From Trichloromonas sp034006665 (lineage in GTDB: Bacteria; Desulfobacterota; Desulfuromonadia; Desulfuromonadales; Trichloromonadaceae), in contig NZ_JAVESI010000010.1 in assembly GCF_034006665.1 (NCBI RefSeq), positions 1 through 64,000 of the forward strand: a DNA stretch of 64,000 bases. The letters run 5' to 3'. Shown here one piece after another: positions 59,705 through 64,000 of the stretch. The notes under the pieces are model-generated. The model saw only the letters and a list, made by a program, of their open reading frames with translations. It made no database searches and was not told where the DNA came from. Every line of letters starts with the position of its first letter. Within the stretch, counting starts at the first letter, position 1. The position numbers and the translations under genes were made by a program.

Positions 59705-60841
59705 TCAGTAGGCTTCGTTTTCGCCGTCTTTGGCCACGTCTTCGAGGGAGAGTTTGCCGGCATCCATTGACCGCCAGACATAGGCGATATAGGCGAGGAC
59801 GACGGGGACGGCCAAGGCGATATAGCTCATCGCGGTCAGGGTGTAATGGCTACTGGAAGCGTTGTAGATGGTCAGGCTGCTTTGCAGATCGACCTTGGAG
59901 GGGTAGAAGGCCGTGCCGTTGAAGCCGGCGATGAAGAGCAGGGCCAGCACCACCAGCACCGTTCCCGGACCGGAAAGCCAGATCCCCTGGGTACTTTTCC
60001 GGTAATGGGCGAGGTAGACGCCGGCGACGACCAGCAGCAACCCGGCGAGGAGTAGAAGAAGTACGACCGGCATGCCGAGCAGGTTGTCGAGATATTTTCC
60101 GGCCTCCAGCGAGACCGCGCCGGTGGCGGCATCGACGGCGTAACCGTCCATGGTGAGCAGACCGCCGAGAATGATGAGCAGGAAGGGCAAGGAACAGAGC
60201 AGATTGACGAAGGCCGCCCGGCGGCAGCGCCCCACCAGTTCGTCGTGGTTGAGGTTGTTGGCCAAGTAGAGGGCGCCCAGGGTGCGGGCATTGAAGATCA
60301 GAAAAACGCCGAGCGAAATATTGAAAAGGTTGAAGGCGGCTTCCAGCCCGCGCAGGGGGTGCTGCCACTTGACGAAATTGTAGTCGTTGAGCAGAAAGTT
60401 CGAGCCGGTGAAAAAGGTGCCGACCGCAGCGCCGATCAGCAGCAGGCCGATGCTGCCGTTGATGAAGAGGAAGGCTTCGTAGGTGCCGGCGCCGAGGAAA
60501 TTGTTGGGTTTGCGGCGGAATTCATAGCTTACCGCCTGGATGATGAAGGTGAAGAGGATGGCGATCCACACCCAGTAGGCGCCGCCGAAGCTGGTCGCGT
60601 AAAAGAGCGGAAAGGCGGCGAAGAGCGCTCCGCCGAAGAGGACCAGGGTGGTGAAGGTCAGTTCCCACTTGCGCCCCAGGGAGTTGATGATCAGGGTCTT
60701 CTCCTCGGGCGTTTTGGCGAGGGTGAACATCAGGGTCTGCCCCCCCTGAACGAAGTTCATGAAGATGAAGAGCGCGCCCACCAAGGAGCAGATAATCCAC
60801 CAGAGTTGCTGCAGTTGAGTCAGTTCCAGGCTGCCGATCAT
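59705..60841 (-). CDS. cydB: Cytochrome bd quinol oxidase subunit II
   Basis: A 378-residue membrane protein with about nine helices. It begins LTQLQQLWWIICSLVGALFIFMNFVQGG, with the family GRKWELTFTTLVLFGGALFAAFPLFYA segment near residue 56-82. It supports CydA in the quinol oxidase that reduces O2 with high affinity. ATG one base after the cydA stop, so coupled. Part of rrf2-DUF4492-cydA-cydB-cydX. Confidence 0.94.
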   Translation of the reverse strand: MIGSLELTQLQQLWWIICSLVGALFIFMNFVQGGQTLMFTLAKTPEEKTLIINSLGRKWELTFTTLVLFGGALFAAFPLFYATSFGGAYWVWIAILFTFIIQAVSYEFRRKPNNFLGAGTYEAFLFINGSIGLLLIGAAVGTFFTGSNFLLNDYNFVKWQHPLRGLEAAFNLFNISLGVFLIFNARTLGALYLANNLNHDELVGRCRRAAFVNLLCSLPFLLIILGGLLTMDGYAVDAATGAVSLEAGKYLDNLLGMPVVLLLLLAGLLLVVAGVYLAHYRKSTQGIWLSGPGTVLVVLALLFIAGFNGTAFYPSKVDLQSSLTIYNASSSHYTLTAMSYIALAVPVVLAYIAYVWRSMDAGKLSLEDVAKDGENEAY

Positions 60842-60842
60842 A

Positions 60843-62378
60843 TCAGTTCTCCTCCGGACCGATGGCGATTTGTTTGAGCATGATGCGGACTTCCGCGACG
60901 AGAAGCACGGTGAAGAGGAACAGGAACATGAAGAAGGTTCCCGCCACTGTCGCTGCGGTCAGGTTGGAACGGGCTACGCTTACCGGCAGCAGCCCTTGGA
61001 TGGCCCAGGGCTGGCGGCCGACCTCGGCAACGACCCAGCCCGCTTCCGAGGCGATATAGCCGAGGAAGAGGGAGGCGACGCCGGTGACCAGCAGCCACTT
61101 CTGCTCGGCCACCTTGTCGTAGAGGGTAGCGAACACAAAGACCAGAAAGAGGATGGGAAAGAAGATTCCCAGGCCGACCATGATGCGGAAGCTGAAGAAG
61201 TTGAGGGCGATGGGGGGGACCGCCTCTTCCGCGCTGTTCAGGTAGCCGTAGCCGAGATAGGGGCTGATCTCCTCAAAGCCGACCAAGGCCTGTTGCGCTG
61301 CCGCTTCATTGCCGACCTTTTTCGCCCCCTTGTAGAAGGCGAGCTGTTCCACCGCCTGCTTGCCCAGGGCCATCTTCTCGGTGACTCCCATCACGCCATG
61401 CTCGGGGTTGCCGTAAAGCAGGTCGTTGATGCCCGGAACGAAGCTGTTGAAGGAGCGGTTGGTGAGAAAGGAGAGAGCGTAGGGGATGCCCACCGCCTCG
61501 TGGAAGGCGGGCAGATCGTCCCCCGGACGTTTGTCGAGATTGGGAATGCCGAAGATCAGCAGGGGCGCACCAACCTCGCCGTCGTAGAGGCCTTCCATGG
61601 CCGCCAGTTTCATGGGCTGGACCTGCCCCGCCGTATGCGCCGCCTCGTCACCGGTGAAGGCAACGAAACCGGAGGCGAAAAGGCCGAAGATCGAGGCGAC
61701 GATGATGCTGCGTTTGGCCATTTCCTGGTGGCGGCGGCGAAGCAGAAACCAGGAGCAGACGGCGACCACGAAGAGGCAGGCAAGCTGGAAACTGGAACTG
61801 GTGGCATGGGTGAACTTGCCGACGGCTACCGGCGACAGCAGCACTTCGAAGAAGTTTTCCATCTCGAAGCGGGCGCTTTCCGGGTTGAACTTCATGCCGA
61901 CGGGGTATTGCATCCAGCCATTGGCGACCAGAATCCACAGAGCCGAGAGGTTGGAGCCGATTGCCACCATCCAGGTGGAGAGCAGGTGGAAACCCTTCGA
62001 GACCCGATTCCAGCCGAAGAACATCACCGCGAAGAAGGTTGCCTCGATGAAGAAGGCAAAGATCCCCTCGGCGGCCAGGGGCGCGCCGAAGATGTCGCCG
62101 ACCATCCACGAATAGTTCGACCAGTTGGTACCGAACTCGAATTCGAGGATGATGCCGGTGGCGACGCCGATGGCGAAGTTGATGGCGAAAAGGGACATCC
62201 AGAACTTGGTGATGCGTTTCCAGACCTCATTGCCGGTGCGGACGTAGAGGGTCTCGAAAAAAGCCAGCAGGAAGGAAAGACCCAAGGTCAGGGGGACGAA
62301 AATCCAGTGGAACATGGCAGTGAGGGCAAATTGGGCCCGGGCCCAGTTGACCATCGACAGGTCGAGTGCTTCAATCAC
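60843..62378 (-). CDS. cydA: Cytochrome bd quinol oxidase subunit I
   Basis: A 511-residue heme subunit. The ligands align with E. coli: H24 (AMFHWIFVPLTLG) for heme b595 or d, H191 (FTHATSSS) and M400 with R398 (FSFRIMVG) for heme b558; acidic residues E104 and E112 in the proton/heme path, and GRQPW (454-458). The loop between about 245 and 390 is the quinol-binding Q-loop. It protects against O2 and allows microaerobic respiration. 20 bases after the DUF4492 gene. Confidence 0.95.
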   Translation of the reverse strand: MIEALDLSMVNWARAQFALTAMFHWIFVPLTLGLSFLLAFFETLYVRTGNEVWKRITKFWMSLFAINFAIGVATGIILEFEFGTNWSNYSWMVGDIFGAPLAAEGIFAFFIEATFFAVMFFGWNRVSKGFHLLSTWMVAIGSNLSALWILVANGWMQYPVGMKFNPESARFEMENFFEVLLSPVAVGKFTHATSSSFQLACLFVVAVCSWFLLRRRHQEMAKRSIIVASIFGLFASGFVAFTGDEAAHTAGQVQPMKLAAMEGLYDGEVGAPLLIFGIPNLDKRPGDDLPAFHEAVGIPYALSFLTNRSFNSFVPGINDLLYGNPEHGVMGVTEKMALGKQAVEQLAFYKGAKKVGNEAAAQQALVGFEEISPYLGYGYLNSAEEAVPPIALNFFSFRIMVGLGIFFPILFLVFVFATLYDKVAEQKWLLVTGVASLFLGYIASEAGWVVAEVGRQPWAIQGLLPVSVARSNLTAATVAGTFFMFLFLFTVLLVAEVRIMLKQIAIGPEEN

Positions 62379-62398
62379 GGGAGCCTCCTGAGAAAATT

Positions 62399-62617
62399 TT
62401 ATTGCCCGGATGCGCTGCCGGGCGGGGTGAGATTGTCGAGAACGTGGGCGGCCCGTTGCTGGGCCGTATTGAAGTTGCGATTGAGGTAGTCGGGGAGGAT
62501 GAAGTTGGCGAGAGCCAGGAGTACGGCGACCTTGATCAGGACGATTTTCCAGAGGGTGCGCCCCAGGACCATGGCGCGGAAACCGTCCCGATAAAAGTGC
62601 CAGATCTTTTTCAGCAT
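62399..62617 (-). CDS. DUF4492 protein, cytochrome bd-associated
   Basis: A 72-residue protein with one membrane helix (about 24-44) after a basic amphipathic start (MLKKIWHFYRDGFRAMVLGRTLW). This matches DUF4492, small proteins found next to cydA in Bacteroidota and Campylobacterota. It may act in assembly or as an accessory subunit; this is inferred from position only. 20 bases before cydA. Confidence 0.8.
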   Translation of the reverse strand: MLKKIWHFYRDGFRAMVLGRTLWKIVLIKVAVLLALANFILPDYLNRNFNTAQQRAAHVLDNLTPPGSASGQ

Positions 62618-62636
62618 GGGTGGAACTCCTGAGTCG

Positions 62637-63038
62637 TTATTTACTCAATTCGGCAAGACTGACGCCATCGAGAATGGCGCCGACCTGATCCTGTACCCGG
62701 TGCCAGACCGGATGCACCGTGCAATGGGCGCTACGGTTGCAGAACCCGTCATCGAGCACGCAGCGGTTGGCGCAGATCGGCCCTTCCACCGCCTCGATCA
62801 CCTCGCGCAGGCTGATCTCCGCCGCCGGCCGGGCCAAGGTGAAACCACCGCCTGCGCCCCGGCTGGAGCGTACCAAGCCGAGACGCGTGAGCCCTTGGAA
62901 GATCTTCGCCAGAAAGCTCTGGGGCACGTCGACGGTTTCGGCAATCTCGTTGACCAGAATGAGCTTCCCCGGCTCTTGGCGAGCCAGGTAGATCATGCCG
63001 CGAATCGCATATTCTCCCTTGCGGGTCAGTCCCATCAT
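62637..63038 (-). CDS. Rrf2-family regulator of the cyd operon
   Basis: A 133-residue winged-helix regulator: GLTRKGEYAIRGMIYLA, VPQSFLAKIFQGLTRLGLV and wing SSRGAGGGF. The Cys set C89, C93, C100, C106 (ICANRCVLDDGFCNRSAHC) could hold a [2Fe-2S] or [4Fe-4S] cluster, as in NsrR/IscR. First gene of the cyd operon, so it probably controls it in response to O2, NO or redox stress. ATG 63038 was chosen over ATG 63035 and an upstream TTG. Confidence 0.88.
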   Translation of the reverse strand: MMGLTRKGEYAIRGMIYLARQEPGKLILVNEIAETVDVPQSFLAKIFQGLTRLGLVRSSRGAGGGFTLARPAAEISLREVIEAVEGPICANRCVLDDGFCNRSAHCTVHPVWHRVQDQVGAILDGVSLAELSK

Positions 63039-63069
63039 AAAATTAAAACCCAAAAGATCATTTTTGTCT

Positions 63070-63098
63070 CATATACCCTCTGTGGCAACGCCTGTCAA
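63070..63098 (-). promoter_or_regulatory. Sigma-70 promoter of rrf2-cyd operon
   Basis: On the reverse strand TTGACA, 17 bases, TATATG, about 30 bases before the regulator ATG. The short leader leaves room for repression by Rrf2 at the start site. Confidence 0.65.
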
Positions 63099-63195
63099 GG
63101 ATCTTTTTGGTCTTTTAAAACGAAAAGAGCGATTTTTTGCGACAAAGCGCGCAAACAATCGGTTTTGCCCTTCGCGGGCGAATTTTCACTTTGGG

Positions 63196-63225
63196 CTGAC
63201 TATTAACCGTAAAAAAGGTTATTAT
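63196..63225 (+). promoter_or_regulatory. Weak candidate promoter of DUF4126 gene
   Basis: CTGACT and TATTAT are 18 bases apart, about 75 bases before the ATG. A good -10 but a poor -35. Confidence 0.3.
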
Positions 63226-63301
63226 GGAGCGAAATTGTCTCTTGTTTGAGTCAAAGCTTATCCCATTCCCGGCGTCACGCAACCGTTGAAGGGAGCCGTC
63301 C

Positions 63302-63952
63302 ATGGAACATCTCGACCAGCTGATTCAGACCATTGCCCTGAGCATGGGGGCCGCCTGGGCCAGCGGCATCAATCTCTATGCCGCCATTCTCACTCTGGGC
63401 GTGCTTGGAGCCACCGGCAACATGACCTTGCCGCCGGGGCTCGAAGTCCTCTCCGACCCCATGGTGATCTTCGCCGCCGGGGTGATGTACTTTATCGAGT
63501 TTTTCGCCGATAAGACTCCCGGGGTCGACACCGGCTGGGACACCATCCACACCTTCATTCGCATCCCCGCCGGCGCCGTTCTGGCGGCGGGCGCCATCGG
63601 TGATGTCAGCCCGGCTCTCTCCATCGCCGTTGGGCTGGTTGGGGGCGGGCTCGCCGCCGGCACCCATCTGACCAAGGCCGGCTCGCGGGTCGTGATCAAT
63701 ACCTCACCGGAACCCTTCAGCAACTGGTTCGCTTCTGTCGGCGAAGACGTGCTGGTGATCGGCGGGTTGTGGACGGCCCTCCATTCCCCCTGGCTCTTTG
63801 TTGGGGCGTTGATCCTTTTCATTCTGCTGATGATCTGGCTGCTGCCCAAAATCTGGCGGGGGGTGAAAGGGGTGCTCAATGCCGTGGCGCGACTCTTTCG
63901 GAAAGAACGGATGGAACTGCCGCCGCCGGAAAGCGGCGGGGATGGGGGGTGA
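63302..63952 (+). CDS. DUF4126 membrane protein
   Basis: A 216-residue membrane protein with about four helices (about 15-37, 54-72, 90-125, 142-172). SMGAAWASGINLYAAILTLGVLG, the FFADKTPGVDTGWDTIHTFIRIPAGAVLA region and a final basic tail match DUF4126, of unknown function. GAAGGGAG precedes the ATG. It is divergent from the cyd operon and followed by a terminator. Confidence 0.85.
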   Translation: MEHLDQLIQTIALSMGAAWASGINLYAAILTLGVLGATGNMTLPPGLEVLSDPMVIFAAGVMYFIEFFADKTPGVDTGWDTIHTFIRIPAGAVLAAGAIGDVSPALSIAVGLVGGGLAAGTHLTKAGSRVVINTSPEPFSNWFASVGEDVLVIGGLWTALHSPWLFVGALILFILLMIWLLPKIWRGVKGVLNAVARLFRKERMELPPPESGGDGG

Positions 63953-63961
63953 CATAAAAAA

Positions 63962-63983
63962 GCCGGCTTTTGCCGGCTTTTTT
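63962..63983 (+). terminator. Terminator after DUF4126 gene
   Basis: GCCGGC, TTTT, GCCGGC, then six T, with A-run on the 5' side. Confidence 0.9.
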
Positions 63984-64000
63984 CATGTCAGTCGGTCAGG

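Noticed and set aside
60870..62489. A 539-residue open frame on the plus strand opposite cydA
   Set aside because: It is antisense to a conserved gene, has low-complexity Gly/Glu/Asp content caused by GC-rich codon bias, and has no family features. The same applies to long frames opposite cheA, the receptor at 5566 and the malic enzyme.

Overview
The window looks like a piece of chromosome from a motile, anaerobic or microaerophilic Deltaproteobacterium of the Desulfuromonas/Geobacter type (Desulfobacterota). This is an inference from gene content: sigma-54 driven che operons with CheD, a CheA carrying GspE_N-like repeats, PilZ/GGDEF genes tied to flagella, LarE, a cytochrome bd operon and CsrA-FliW. 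No rRNA or tRNA gene is present to confirm it. Most of the window is GC-rich. The stretches at about 24.7-26.3 kb and 33.4-43.3 kb are clearly more AT-rich and look acquired.

Layout. 1-125 is the 3' end (domains V and VI) of a group II intron. 429-10113 is a complete chemotaxis locus in two blocks, each behind a textbook sigma-54 promoter: mcp-cheY-STAS-cheA, then cheW-mcp-cheR-cheD-cheB. 10.3-15.9 kb holds housekeeping genes: malic enzyme with ACT domain, Hsp20, Rrf2 regulator-cysK, larE, a small membrane protein and a secreted nuclease. 16.1-19.8 kb is a late flagellar operon, flgM-flgN-flgK-flgL-csrA-fliW, behind a sigma-28 promoter.

19.9-45.7 kb is a large flagellin-glycosylation island. 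It has a Maf-type transferase with TPR tail, pseudaminic acid genes pseB, pseC, pseF, pseG and pseI (pseH not seen), an ATP-grasp enzyme and HAD phosphatase, a cobalamin-binding radical SAM protein fused to a methyltransferase, four further glycosyltransferases, a second methyltransferase, a NodU-type carbamoyltransferase, a UDP-glucuronate decarboxylase and an FkbM methyltransferase. Together these could make, methylate, carbamoylate and extend a complex glycan for the two near-identical flagellins at 48.3-50.2 kb. Toxin-antitoxin and similar small accessory genes are scattered through the island. Several groups of them lie inside inward-facing pairs of 7-bp tandem repeats (at 29.2-30.3, 31.35-31.83 and 45.7-48.2 kb), and a roughly 125-bp interspersed element recurs nearby.

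48.2-59.1 kb is a second flagellar block: fliC1, fliC2, flaG, fliD, fliS, a fliT-like gene, three PilZ proteins, a GGDEF protein with a degenerate receiver domain, a FlhB C-terminal paralogue and a Cache histidine kinase. Sigma-28 promoters with one common architecture (12-bp spacer) precede flgM, both flagellins, the first PilZ gene and the GGDEF gene, linking c-di-GMP signalling to late flagellar expression. 59.3-64 kb holds a cold-shock gene, a reverse-strand operon rrf2-DUF4492-cydA-cydB-cydX (the last a 30-residue ORF) and a DUF4126 membrane protein.
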